Both the position numbers and the translations under genes were made by a program. Under the pieces are notes generated by a model that saw only the letters and a program-made list of their open reading frames with translations, was not told the DNA's origin and did no database searches. Shown here piece by piece: positions 7,845-16,843 of a stretch of 64,000 nucleotides of DNA. Within the stretch, counting starts at the first letter, position 1. Every line of letters starts with the position of its first letter. Source of the stretch: Agathobacter sp. (GTDB taxonomy: Bacteria; Bacillota; Clostridia; Lachnospirales; Lachnospiraceae); assembly GCA_022769125.1 (NCBI GenBank), contig JALEKN010000011.1, positions 1 to 64,000 of the forward strand, read 5' to 3'.

Positions 7845-8920
7845 AATATGCATATTGGCTTGATAATATACCGGGGATATCAAGGGGGAAAATCTTCCGG
7901 ATACTGGATCAGGTTGCCACACCTGCTGAATTGTTTGAAACTTCGCCTGATACAATCCGAAAGCTTGAAGGAATTACACAGGAAGATGCATGCAACATTA
8001 TAGAGAGCAAAAAAACAGACAATCCGGATGAAATGTTTGCAAAGCTTTCCGCACAGGGAATTTCGTTTGTCAGTTACCTGGACAAAGATTATCCATCAAA
8101 GCTTCGCAATATAGCAGATCCTCCGTTTGCACTATATTATATCGGAAATCTGCCGGATGAACATCGGTATACAGTTGCAATTGTCGGGGCAAGAGGAAGA
8201 TCCGCATATGGCATGGAGATAACCCAGAAACTTGCGCAGGAGCTTGCAAAAGGGCAGGTACAGGTTGTCAGCGGGATGGCAAGAGGCGTGGATGGCGATG
8301 CACATAAAGGCTGTTTAAAAGAGGGGGGTGCAACCTATGCGGTACTTGGCTGCGGGGTAGATCATTGTTATCCCGCAGAACATCGCTATCTGTACGAACA
8401 GATCCCGGTAAATGGGGGCGTACTGTCGGAATATCCACCGAAAACAATGCCACTTGCGCGTCTGTTTCCTGCGCGTAACCGCATCATTTCCGGACTCAGC
8501 GACTGTGTGGTTGTGACTGAGGCCCGGAAAAAGAGCGGTTCGCTTATAACTGCGGATTATGCAATGGAGCAGGGAAAGGATGTCTATGTTGTTCCGGGAC
8601 GGATTACGGATAACTTAAGTAAAGGATGCAACACCTTAATCAGGCAGGGTGCTGGAATTATTTTGGACATTGAGGATTTTATGAGGGAATTGTCAATTCA
8701 TGCTTCTCCGGACTGTGTGCAAATGGACTTTCGAAAAAATTTACTTGAAAAAGACGAATGCTTGGTGTATAGTTTACTCGATTTTTGTCCGACATCTGTC
8801 GGAACAATTTTAGAAAAAACGACGTTCCCGTTATTGGAACTTCTTGAATTGTTAGAGCGCATGGAGCATAAGGGACTGATTGCGGAAATTGCGCCAAATT
8901 ATTACGTTCAAAGCTTATAG
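7841..8920 (+). CDS. dprA: DNA-processing protein DprA (Smf)
   Basis: A 359-residue DprA. It binds single-stranded DNA in the cytoplasm and loads RecA during transformation. Seen: an N-terminal helix-hairpin-helix/SAM-like part (about 1-70), then the Rossmann core with VAIVGARGRSAYG, VSGMARGVDGDAHKG, AVLGCGVDHCYP, FPARNRIISGLSD and a C-terminal winged-helix segment (about 300-359). The start at 7841 lies within the stop of comM (ATGA overlap), preceded by GGAGGGGC; the frame is open a little further upstream. topA follows 28 bp later, as in B. subtilis (smf-topA). Confidence 0.94.
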   Translation: MKYAYWLDNIPGISRGKIFRILDQVATPAELFETSPDTIRKLEGITQEDACNIIESKKTDNPDEMFAKLSAQGISFVSYLDKDYPSKLRNIADPPFALYYIGNLPDEHRYTVAIVGARGRSAYGMEITQKLAQELAKGQVQVVSGMARGVDGDAHKGCLKEGGATYAVLGCGVDHCYPAEHRYLYEQIPVNGGVLSEYPPKTMPLARLFPARNRIISGLSDCVVVTEARKKSGSLITADYAMEQGKDVYVVPGRITDNLSKGCNTLIRQGAGIILDIEDFMRELSIHASPDCVQMDFRKNLLEKDECLVYSLLDFCPTSVGTILEKTTFPLLELLELLERMEHKGLIAEIAPNYYVQSL

Positions 8921-8948
8921 AACCGGATAAATATAAGGAGTACATCTT

Positions 8949-11015
8949 ATGGCAAAATATCTTGTGATTGTGGAATCGCCTGCAAAAGTGAAAACCATTA
9001 AGAAATTTTTGGGGAAAAACTATGAAGTTGTAGCTTCAAACGGACATATTCGGGATCTGCCGAAAAGTCAGCTTGGCATTGATGTAGAGCATGATTTTGA
9101 ACCGAAATATATTACAATCCGAGGAAAAGGTGATATTCTTGCAATGCTTCGCAAAGAGGTTAAAAAAGCGGATAAGATATATCTTGCAACGGACCCTGAC
9201 CGCGAAGGAGAAGCGATTTCATGGCATCTCAGCCAGGCTTTAAAGCTTGATGGCAAGAATGTTTCGCGTATCAGCTTTAATGAAATCACACAGAATGCTG
9301 TAAAAGCATCCTTAAAAAATCCAAGAGAAATTGACATGGATCTTGTCGATGCACAGCAGGCAAGACGTGCACTTGACCGTATGGTAGGATATCGTATCAG
9401 TCCGCTTCTGTGGGCAAAGGTTAAGAGAGGATTAAGCGCAGGCCGTGTACAGTCGGTTGCACTTAGAATTGTCTGTGATAGAGAGGAAGAGATTAATGCA
9501 TTTATTCCGGAGGAATATTGGAGCTTGGACGCGTCTCTTTCTATCAAGGGTGAGAAGAAACCGGTTCTTGCAAAACTTTACGGCAAGAAAGATGACAAGA
9601 TAGCCATTGCGTCTTCCGAGGAGATGGATGGTGTCCTTGCGGAGCTAAAAAATAAAGAGTTTCGCGTTCTGGACGTAAAAAAAAGCGAGCGTACCAAAAA
9701 AGCACCGCTTCCGTTTACAACAAGTACATTGCAGCAGGAAGCGTCAAAGGCACTTAATTTTCCGATTTCAAAAACAATGCGGATTGCGCAGCAGCTATAT
9801 GAAGGTGTTGATATAAAAGGACAGGGAACGATCGGTCTTATCACTTACCTGCGAACTGATTCCATCCGTATTTCAGATGAAGCACAGGAAGCAGCAGCAA
9901 CGTTTATTCATGCTGCCTATGGTGACAACTATTTATCCGGGGGAAGGACCAGAAAAGAGAGTGGTGTCAAGATTCAGGATGCGCATGAGGCAATCCGGCC
10001 TTCTGATATCAACAGAACCCCTTCCGAATTGAAAGAATCTTTGAGCCGGGACCAGTTCAGGCTGTATCAGCTGATCTGGAAACGCTTTGCTGCGAGCCAG
10101 ATGGCAAATGCTCTTTATGAAACCACAACGGTCAATATAGGGGCCGGGGATTACCGGTTTCGTGTGTCCACTTCAAAAGTTGCCTTTGATGGTTTTATGA
10201 GTGTATATGTGGAAGCAGACGATGAAAAAGAAGAATCAAATGTTTTGCTGAATACGATCGACGAGAACACGCAGCTGACATTAAATGAACTTGAACCGAA
10301 ACAGCACTTTACACAGCCGCCGTCACACTACACGGAGGCCTCACTTGTCAAGGTGCTTGAGGAACTCGGAATTGGTCGTCCGAGTACTTATTCTCCAACA
10401 ATCACAACAATCCTTGCAAGAAGGTATATCATCAAGGAAAACAAAAATCTATATGTGACAGAAATCGGAGAAGTGGTCAACTCCATTATGAAGGAATCAT
10501 TTCCGACAATCGTGGATGAACATTTTACAGCCAATATGGAATCATTGCTTGATGGGGTTGCAGAGGGAAAAGTAAATTGGAAGACAGTAATTGCTAATTT
10601 CTATCCGGATCTGGATGCTGCAGTTAAGGCGGCTGAAAAGGAATTGGAAAAAGTTACGATTGCGGATGAAGTCTCTGATGAAATCTGTGAGGAATGCGGA
10701 CGTCACATGGTGATCAAATACGGACCGCATGGAAAGTTTCTTGCATGTCCGGGATTCCCTGAGTGCCGCAATACGAAGCCGTATTTTGAAAAGATTGGTG
10801 TTGCCTGCCCGAAGTGTGGAAAGGATATTGTGCTGAAAAAGACACGAAAAGGACGTAAATATTATGGATGTATTGATAATCCAAACTGCGATTTTATGAG
10901 CTGGGGCAGACCGGTTGCAAAGAAATGTCCAAGATGTGGTGGCTATATGGTCGTAAAGGGAAATAAATATGCCTGCGCGGATGAAAAATGCGGTTATATT
11001 ATGGACCAGGAGTAA
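8949..11015 (+). CDS. topA: DNA topoisomerase I (type IA)
   Basis: A 688-residue type IA topoisomerase that relaxes negative supercoils. Seen: Toprim domain beginning VIVESPAKVKTIKKFLG with ATDPDREGEAISWHL, the core with the active-site tyrosine at Tyr300 in LITYLRTDS, and HEAIRPSD. Three C-terminal four-cysteine zinc ribbons start with CEECGRHM, CPKCGKDI and CPRCGGYM. Length and domain order are typical of Firmicutes TopA. Ribosome site AAGGAG precedes ATG 8949. It is the last gene of the comM-dprA-topA group; the codY promoter begins about 50 bp after its stop. Confidence 0.97.
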   Translation: MAKYLVIVESPAKVKTIKKFLGKNYEVVASNGHIRDLPKSQLGIDVEHDFEPKYITIRGKGDILAMLRKEVKKADKIYLATDPDREGEAISWHLSQALKLDGKNVSRISFNEITQNAVKASLKNPREIDMDLVDAQQARRALDRMVGYRISPLLWAKVKRGLSAGRVQSVALRIVCDREEEINAFIPEEYWSLDASLSIKGEKKPVLAKLYGKKDDKIAIASSEEMDGVLAELKNKEFRVLDVKKSERTKKAPLPFTTSTLQQEASKALNFPISKTMRIAQQLYEGVDIKGQGTIGLITYLRTDSIRISDEAQEAAATFIHAAYGDNYLSGGRTRKESGVKIQDAHEAIRPSDINRTPSELKESLSRDQFRLYQLIWKRFAASQMANALYETTTVNIGAGDYRFRVSTSKVAFDGFMSVYVEADDEKEESNVLLNTIDENTQLTLNELEPKQHFTQPPSHYTEASLVKVLEELGIGRPSTYSPTITTILARRYIIKENKNLYVTEIGEVVNSIMKESFPTIVDEHFTANMESLLDGVAEGKVNWKTVIANFYPDLDAAVKAAEKELEKVTIADEVSDEICEECGRHMVIKYGPHGKFLACPGFPECRNTKPYFEKIGVACPKCGKDIVLKKTRKGRKYYGCIDNPNCDFMSWGRPVAKKCPRCGGYMVVKGNKYACADEKCGYIMDQE

Positions 11016-11063
11016 CGAATTTTCCCAAAACAAAAATAGTTACTGAATAGTCATATTTTTACA

Positions 11064-11092
11064 TTGAATTGTCAGAAAAAAGGTGCTACAAT
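11064..11092 (+). promoter_or_regulatory. codY promoter
   Basis: TTGAAT (11064-11069), a 17-bp spacer and TACAAT (11087-11092), with the start codon 35 bp further on. A CodY box lies inside the spacer (11067-11081). Confidence 0.65.
11067..11081 (+). promoter_or_regulatory. CodY box in the codY promoter
   Basis: AATTGTCAGAAAAAA matches the published CodY consensus AATTTTCWGAAAATT at 12 of 15 positions. It overlaps the -35 element and spacer, so bound CodY would block RNA polymerase. This implies negative autoregulation. A second, weaker match (11 of 15) is at 11018-11032, just after the topA stop. Confidence 0.6.
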
Positions 11093-11127
11093 CTTTTTAG
11101 TGTATTATTTTTGTATGGGGAGGCTAT

Positions 11128-11916
11128 ATGAGCGTTCAATTATTGGATAAGACCCGTAAGATTAACAAGCTCCTTCACAACAACAGTTCGTCGAAGGTGG
11201 TATTTAATGACATATGTGAGGTAATGACAGAGATTCTTGATTCGGATATCCTTGTCATCAGCAAAAAGGGAAAGGTTCTCGGCTCTAGTGTCTGCAAGAG
11301 CGTGGATGAGATCAAAGAGCTCCTTGTTGACGAGGTTGGCGGCTATATCGATCCGATGTTAAACGAACGATTGCTTGGCATTCTTTCTACCAAGGAGAAT
11401 GTCAATCTGGAGACTCTTGGATTTGGTGAGGAGTCGCGCAGATACCGCGCTATCATCACTCCGATTGATATTGCAGGAGAACGTCTTGGCACATTGTTCG
11501 AATACCGGAGTGAGAATGAATACAATATTGATGATATTATTCTTACCGAATATGGAACAACGGTTGTCGGACTTGAGATGATGCGCTCCGTGAATGAGGA
11601 GAGTGCTGAGGAGGCGAGAAAACAGCAGATCGTACAATCTGCAATCAGCACGTTGTCATACTCAGAACTTGAGGCGATCATCCATATTTTTGATGAACTC
11701 GACGGAACGGAGGGTATCCTGGTTGCCAGCAAGATTGCGGATCGTGTCGGAATTACGAGATCAGTTATTGTAAATGCACTCCGTAAATTCGAGAGCGCAG
11801 GTGTGATCGAATCAAGATCTTCCGGCATGAAGGGAACTTATATCAAAGTTGTCAACGATGTCGTGTTTGATGAAATAGAAGATATCAAGCGCCGGAACAA
11901 ATTTAAAACCAAATAA
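11128..11916 (+). CDS. codY: GTP- and branched-chain amino acid-sensing repressor CodY
   Basis: A 262-residue CodY, the global nutritional regulator of low-GC Gram-positives. Seen: an N-terminal GAF-type ligand domain (about 1-155), a linker helix, and a C-terminal winged helix with SKIADRVGITRSVIVNALRK and FESAGVIESRSSGMKGTY. Length matches the family (about 259). Ribosome site GGGGAGG precedes ATG 11128. It has its own promoter and terminator (11941-11975), so it is monocistronic here. The next locus is the flagellar operon; in B. subtilis codY also lies directly upstream of flgB and CodY represses the fla/che promoter. Confidence 0.96.
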   Translation: MSVQLLDKTRKINKLLHNNSSSKVVFNDICEVMTEILDSDILVISKKGKVLGSSVCKSVDEIKELLVDEVGGYIDPMLNERLLGILSTKENVNLETLGFGEESRRYRAIITPIDIAGERLGTLFEYRSENEYNIDDIILTEYGTTVVGLEMMRSVNEESAEEARKQQIVQSAISTLSYSELEAIIHIFDELDGTEGILVASKIADRVGITRSVIVNALRKFESAGVIESRSSGMKGTYIKVVNDVVFDEIEDIKRRNKFKTK

Positions 11917-11940
11917 GATACCAATGGATGGTACAAGAAT

Positions 11941-11975
11941 AAAAGGACTTATAGGAATATAGGTCCTTTTTGTTT
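11941..11975 (+). terminator. codY terminator
   Basis: AAAAGGAC (11941-11948) pairs with GTCCTTTT (11963-11970) and is followed by TGTTTTG. It separates codY from the flagellar operon. Confidence 0.7.
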
Positions 11976-12091
11976 TGCATGGAAAGATGACAGACAAAAC
12001 GCAGAATGACAGGATTGTACGGTAAACGACAAGATAGGGTATATCTAGTATCTAAAATTTGGGAAAAACACAACATTTTGTAAAAAACTGC

Positions 12092-12119
12092 TTGTGTTTT
12101 TTATGAGATAACATATAAT
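12092..12119 (+). promoter_or_regulatory. Probable promoter of the fla/che operon
   Basis: TTGTGT (12092-12097), a 16-bp spacer and a perfect TATAAT (12114-12119), 40 bp before the flgB start. The -35 is weak, which fits an activated or repressed promoter. Two A/T-rich sequences with 10 of 15 matches to the CodY consensus lie just upstream (12055-12069 and 12074-12088). No sigma-28 type promoter was seen. Confidence 0.5.
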
Positions 12120-12159
12120 AAATATGATAGAGTACTTAGGTGTATTAGAAGGAGGCTAT

Positions 12160-12549
12160 ATGATTTCGACAAGTGCATTTGATTATATCAATGTTTTGGA
12201 TAAGGCCGCGGACGCTAGCTGGACGCGTGAGAGCCTGATCACAAACAATATCGCTAATGTGAACACGCCGAATTATAAGCGCCGTGATCTTGACTTTGAG
12301 AGTGTGCTGAATGAACAGCTCGGCAGCTGTAAGCATGAATCACTAGATGCCAAGATGCACACGGTGGATCTTAGCCAGCTGAACCCGATGATATATACTG
12401 ACCACGCCAGCCTGTCCTACCGGCTGGATGGCAATAATGTGGATATTGATACGGAGGAAGCAGAGCTTGCTTCGGAGCAGATCAAATATCAGGCCCTTAC
12501 CACTAGTATTTCCAAAGAATTTTCACGGATGAAGTCAGTGATAAGCTAA
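12160..12549 (+). CDS. flgB: Flagellar basal-body rod protein FlgB
   Basis: A 129-residue proximal rod subunit. The family signature NNIANVNTPNYKRRD sits near residues 27-41 and the C-terminal helix ends in ISKEFSRMKSVIS, both of which pack in the coiled rod. Start ATG 12160 is chosen over an upstream in-frame ATG (12124) because GAAGGAGG lies directly before it. First gene of the fla/che operon; flgC follows 42 bp later. Confidence 0.95.
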   Translation: MISTSAFDYINVLDKAADASWTRESLITNNIANVNTPNYKRRDLDFESVLNEQLGSCKHESLDAKMHTVDLSQLNPMIYTDHASLSYRLDGNNVDIDTEEAELASEQIKYQALTTSISKEFSRMKSVIS

Positions 12550-12591
12550 GAGAGGTTAATGTGACAAAGATACAGATGAGGAGGAAAGAAC

Positions 12592-13032
12592 ATGAGTTTA
12601 TTTCAGTCTTTTGATATCAGTGCTTCCGGCATGACTGCTGAACGTTTCCGGACAGATATTATCGCAGAGAATATTGCTAATGTTAATACGACAAACCGGG
12701 GAGACGGACAGCCATACAGACGCAAGGTTGTCACTTTTGAACAGAGAACGGTCACTCCGTTTTCCAAGTATTTTAACGAATCACGTAATCCCCATGTCGG
12801 TAACGGTGTCAAGGTAAATACTGTTACGGAGGACTATGCAACGGATTTTACAGCAACCTATGATCCGTCAAACCCGGATGCGGATGCAAATGGATATGTT
12901 TACTATCCAAATGTAAATACAGTTACTGAGATGACAAACCTGATTGATTCAACACGTGCTTTTGAGGCAAACGCGACTGCGTTTGATGCAAGCAAATCAA
13001 TGGCACAGGCAGGACTGTCTATTGGACAGTAG
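12592..13032 (+). CDS. flgC: Flagellar basal-body rod protein FlgC
   Basis: A 146-residue proximal rod subunit. Seen: N-terminal FDISASGMTAERFR and the rod signature AENIANVNTTN, then the C-terminal FEANATAFDASKSM helix. Length is typical. Ribosome site AGGAGGAAAG. It lies between flgB and fliE as in most Firmicutes. FlgB, FlgC and FliE together join the MS ring to the distal rod. Confidence 0.96.
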   Translation: MSLFQSFDISASGMTAERFRTDIIAENIANVNTTNRGDGQPYRRKVVTFEQRTVTPFSKYFNESRNPHVGNGVKVNTVTEDYATDFTATYDPSNPDADANGYVYYPNVNTVTEMTNLIDSTRAFEANATAFDASKSMAQAGLSIGQ

Positions 13033-13057
13033 GATACATAAGAGGAGATAAGTACGC

Positions 13058-13369
13058 ATGGATATCAGTATGTTATCCGGAATCAATTCCGATTACTTAA
13101 CTACATACGCAAAACAAAATTCGCTGGTGAACACAACGGACGATTCCTTTGGCTCCGTTCTTTCTTCCATGCTTAATTCCATTGATGAGACAAATGACCT
13201 TCAGAATGCTGCGGAACAGGCGGAAATCCAGTTTGCACTCGGAAAATCGAGCAATACACACGATCTTCTGATTGCGGAATCCAAGGCGGAGGTTGCCTTG
13301 CAGTACACGGTTGCTGTGCGGGATAAGATCATCGAAGGCTACAAAGAACTGATGCAGATGCAGATTTAA
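13058..13369 (+). CDS. fliE: Flagellar hook-basal body protein FliE
   Basis: A 103-residue FliE, the adaptor between the MS ring (FliF) and the rod. Seen: the C-terminal family pattern IAESKAEVALQYTVAVRDKI and the tail YKELMQMQI. Ribosome site GAGGAGATAAG. The N-terminal half is variable, as expected. Confidence 0.94.
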   Translation: MDISMLSGINSDYLTTYAKQNSLVNTTDDSFGSVLSSMLNSIDETNDLQNAAEQAEIQFALGKSSNTHDLLIAESKAEVALQYTVAVRDKIIEGYKELMQMQI

Positions 13370-13392
13370 TAGAGAAAAAGGGGTAGTTTACT

Positions 13393-14997
13393 ATGCCAGA
13401 GCAACTGAAGAAAATCATCGACCGCGTGGTCGCATGGTGGAAAAAATTTAATAATAAGCAGAGGGCATTGTGGATCAGCATAACAGCAATCATCCTGCTC
13501 TCACTTGGAATCCTGGCGTATGTTGTCTCCAGACCGACGATGGTTGAATTATATGACGCCGAGAGTCTTTCCGAGGCGTCGAAGATCAGTACCTTGTTGC
13601 AGGACAATGGAATCAGCTTTGAAACGCAGAATGGCGGACGTAATTTCTATGTAGATTCCAAGGATCAGGTAACGGCGAGTTATCTTCTGGCTTCCAATGA
13701 TTACCCATCCGTTCCGTATTCTATTACGAATGTTACAGATACCGGATTCTCAACAACGGAAGCAAACTCCAGACGACTTTGGATCGACTATCTGGAGAAA
13801 AAATTCGCTTCTGATCTGTCACAGTTTAACGGCATCGAGTCGGCCGCTGTAACAATTACCCTGCCGGAGGATGACGGAACGATTCTTTCAGGGGATGAGG
13901 AAGGAACGGCCGCTGTTTCATTGGTGCTTAGTTCTTCTATTTCTGAGGAGCAGGCATATGGTATCGCAAGACTTGTGGCAACCCAGCTTGGAAATAAATC
14001 TACAGAGGGAATTACGATCCTAGACCAGGATATGAATATCATCTATTCCGGCGAGGATACGAACTCACTTTCCTCTGTGATCAGCTCACAGCTTACCAAT
14101 ACGCAGAAGCAGACGCAGTGGATGGAGTCCCAGGTAAAAAAGGCACTTGCTTCCACCTATGCCAACATTGATGTGTCCGCCCATCTGGCGATTGACTATT
14201 CGCAGAAGGACCAGACGAAGCATGAGTTCTATGCGCCGGACGGACAGACGAATGGAATGATCGGCTCCCAGAGTTCATATTCTGCGGAGGCGAACAACTA
14301 CGATGGAAGCATTCCGGGAACGGATACAAATGACGACACTCCGGAATATATGATCGATACCAACGGGACCAGCAACTATACTGTGGATGATGTGGACACC
14401 ACCTATCAGAACAATGAGCTGATCGAACAGATAAAGGATCAGGGTGGCACAATTGACGCGGCAAACTCATCGGTATCTGTTGTCGGAACCCGCTATGTCA
14501 CTTATACGGAGGCACAGCTTCAGGCTGCAGGAGAACTTGACAATGTTACTTATGAAGAGTATCAGCAGCTTCACAGTGATCCGACTGAGGAGACTGTCGA
14601 TACGTCATTTATTTCTGTGATCTCAAATGCAACCGGGATTCCGGCCTCTGCAATCACATTTAAGAGTTATGTACAGCCGATCTATACGGTAGATGCTTCG
14701 AACGGACGGTCAATGTCTGATATTTTACAGATCGTGCTTGCAGTATTGATCTTTGCGTTACTTGGATATGTGGTATTCCGCAGCACGAGAAAACAGCCGG
14801 ATGTGGAGATGGAACCGGAACTTTCTGTTGAGACACTTCTTGAGTCTACACAGATGTCGCCGGAGGATGAAGCACTTGAAAACATCGGTTACTCAGAAAA
14901 GTCCGAGACGAGACTGCTCATCGAAAAATTTGTGGATGAAAATCCGGAAGCCGCTGCACTGTTATTACGCAACTGGTTAAATGATGATTGGGAGTAA
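13393..14997 (+). CDS. fliF: Flagellar MS-ring protein FliF
   Basis: A 534-residue inner-membrane ring protein. Seen: an N-terminal transmembrane helix (about 28-48), the YscJ/FliF ring-building domain (about 50-225), an acidic Ser/Thr/Asp-rich extracellular loop, a second transmembrane helix (about 438-458), and a short cytoplasmic tail ending in LLRNWLNDDWE, which is the FliG-binding sequence. The family signature SRRLWIDYLEKKFA is present. fliG starts 6 bp after the stop, consistent with assembly of the FliF-FliG complex from one transcript. Confidence 0.97.
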   Translation: MPEQLKKIIDRVVAWWKKFNNKQRALWISITAIILLSLGILAYVVSRPTMVELYDAESLSEASKISTLLQDNGISFETQNGGRNFYVDSKDQVTASYLLASNDYPSVPYSITNVTDTGFSTTEANSRRLWIDYLEKKFASDLSQFNGIESAAVTITLPEDDGTILSGDEEGTAAVSLVLSSSISEEQAYGIARLVATQLGNKSTEGITILDQDMNIIYSGEDTNSLSSVISSQLTNTQKQTQWMESQVKKALASTYANIDVSAHLAIDYSQKDQTKHEFYAPDGQTNGMIGSQSSYSAEANNYDGSIPGTDTNDDTPEYMIDTNGTSNYTVDDVDTTYQNNELIEQIKDQGGTIDAANSSVSVVGTRYVTYTEAQLQAAGELDNVTYEEYQQLHSDPTEETVDTSFISVISNATGIPASAITFKSYVQPIYTVDASNGRSMSDILQIVLAVLIFALLGYVVFRSTRKQPDVEMEPELSVETLLESTQMSPEDEALENIGYSEKSETRLLIEKFVDENPEAAALLLRNWLNDDWE

Positions 14998-15003
14998 GCT
15001 ATT

Positions 15004-16017
15004 GTGAGTAATAATCAGGAAAATTACAGTGGGGTGCAAAAGGCTGCGATTCTGTTAATTACATTGGGACCAGAGAAGGCAGCTTCCATCTTTAAGCATC
15101 TCAAGGAAGAGGAAATTGAAGAACTGACGCTGGAAATTGCAAATACCAGAAGCGTTTCTGCACAGACGAAGGAAGATATCCTGAATGAATTCTACCAGGT
15201 ATGTCTTGCACAGCAATATATTGCAGAGGGCGGTATCGGTTATGCCAAAGAACTTTTGGAAAAGGCACTTGGAGAGGACAAGGCCCAGAATGTCATTGCC
15301 AAGCTTACAGCATCCTTACAGGTACGTCCGTTTGAATTTGTCCGCAAGACCGAACCGAGCCAGCTGTTAAACTTTATTCAGGATGAACATCCGCAGACAA
15401 TTGCGATGATCCTGTCGTATCTGCCATCTAGCCAGGCTTCTATGGTCATCGGAGCCCTGCCGCCGGAAAAGCAGGCAGATGTTGCAAAACGTATCGCAAA
15501 GATGGACCGTACTTCGCCGGATGTCATCAAGGAGGTCGAGAGAGTATTGGAGAGAAAGCTGGCTTCCCTTGTAAATCAGGACTACACAATTGTCGGTGGC
15601 GTGGACGCAATCGTAGATATTTTAAACAGTGTCGACCGTGGAACCGAGAAGCATATTATGGAATCTCTTGAGATTGAAGAGCCAGAGCTTGCAGACGAAA
15701 TCCGCAAGAAGATGTTTGTATTCGAGGATATTCTTCTCCTCGACGATCGTGCAATTCAGAGAGTGCTGCGTGATGTGGACAATGCAGATCTTGAATTGGC
15801 ATTAAAGAGCACGGGCGAGGAAGTACAGAATGCGGTATTCCGCAATCTTTCCAAGCGTCTTGCAGCAATGATAAAAGAGGATATGGATTTCATGGGCCCG
15901 GTTCGTATGAAAGACGTTGAAGAGGCACAGCAAAAGATCGTCAGCGTGATCCGAAAGCTTGAGGATGCCGGAGAAATCGTAATTTCCCGTGGCGGAGGTG
16001 ACGATATTGTCGTCTAA
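15004..16017 (+). CDS. fliG: Flagellar motor switch protein FliG
   Basis: A 337-residue switch subunit that couples stator torque to the rotor. Seen: N-terminal FliF-binding domain with KAAILLITLGPEKAASIFKH, the middle domain with the EHPQTIAMILSYL motif, and the C-terminal torque domain with FEDILLLDDRAIQRVLRDVD, which holds the charged residues contacting MotA. The start is GTG at 15004 with GGGAG upstream. The gene overlaps fliH by 11 bp. Confidence 0.97.
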   Translation: MSNNQENYSGVQKAAILLITLGPEKAASIFKHLKEEEIEELTLEIANTRSVSAQTKEDILNEFYQVCLAQQYIAEGGIGYAKELLEKALGEDKAQNVIAKLTASLQVRPFEFVRKTEPSQLLNFIQDEHPQTIAMILSYLPSSQASMVIGALPPEKQADVAKRIAKMDRTSPDVIKEVERVLERKLASLVNQDYTIVGGVDAIVDILNSVDRGTEKHIMESLEIEEPELADEIRKKMFVFEDILLLDDRAIQRVLRDVDNADLELALKSTGEEVQNAVFRNLSKRLAAMIKEDMDFMGPVRMKDVEEAQQKIVSVIRKLEDAGEIVISRGGGDDIVV

Positions 16018-16822
16018 TCTTTTGAAACAACAGTATGGATATAATGAGCAGGCCGGGGCCAGAATCATCAACTCTAATCAGAGGATGGAAGAACGGATGC
16101 GGGAGCTTGCCCGCATTTATCGGACTGTGGAGGATGAGGCGAATGTGCCGGCGCCGGATGCAGGCTTTGTGGAAGGCGTTCTTGCGGAAGAGGTTACACA
16201 GGAGCCGGAGGTTGATACTGAAGCACTTCTTGCAGAAGCACAGGCACAGGCGGAAGGAATTATCGAAGAAGCAAGAAACCGTGCAGATCAGATACTAAAT
16301 GATGCGAACGAAAAAGCGCAGACTTTGTATGAGAATCAGAAACAGGCGGGGTATGATGCCGGAAGTGCATTGGCAAAGGAACAGCTGGAACAACAGCTGA
16401 CAAGCCAGCAGGAACAGTTTCAGACAAAATGTCAGGAACTTGAAGCTGATTACCGCCAAAAGCAAGATAATATGGAAACAGATCTTGTGGATGCAATCAT
16501 TCAGGTGTTTGACAAGGTGTTTCATATCCAGTTTGAAGGCAAGAAGGATATACTACTGTACCTGATTAAAAATACGCTTGGTTCTATTGATGCCGGTAAG
16601 CATTTTAGGATTCTTGTTTCAGAGGCAAATTGGCAATATGTGGATGAGCATCTGGACGAATTGCGGGAAGAACTTGGCAGCGATGTGACAATCGAGACAG
16701 CGAGAAACCGGACAATGGGTGACACAGAGTGCAGGATAGAGACAGATTTTGGAGTATATGACTGCAGTATGGATTTGGAATTGGATGCGTTATGTCGTGA
16801 TATCCGGTCACTTTGCAGTTAA
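16007..16822 (+). CDS. fliH: Flagellar export ATPase regulator FliH
   Basis: A 271-residue FliH, the peripheral stalk that holds FliI at the export gate. It has a long Ala/Glu/Gln-rich coiled coil (about 60-150), the usual FliH build, and a C-terminal FliI-binding region ending MGDTECRIETDFGVYDCSMD. The TTG at 16007 is preferred as start because GGAGGTGA lies 6 bases before it, inside fliG. Upstream in-frame GTGs at 15989 and 15998 are less well placed. The 11-bp overlap with fliG suggests coupled translation. Confidence 0.9.
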   Translation: MSSNLLKQQYGYNEQAGARIINSNQRMEERMRELARIYRTVEDEANVPAPDAGFVEGVLAEEVTQEPEVDTEALLAEAQAQAEGIIEEARNRADQILNDANEKAQTLYENQKQAGYDAGSALAKEQLEQQLTSQQEQFQTKCQELEADYRQKQDNMETDLVDAIIQVFDKVFHIQFEGKKDILLYLIKNTLGSIDAGKHFRILVSEANWQYVDEHLDELREELGSDVTIETARNRTMGDTECRIETDFGVYDCSMDLELDALCRDIRSLCS

Positions 16823-16843
16823 GGACAGAGCTTGGAGATATAG

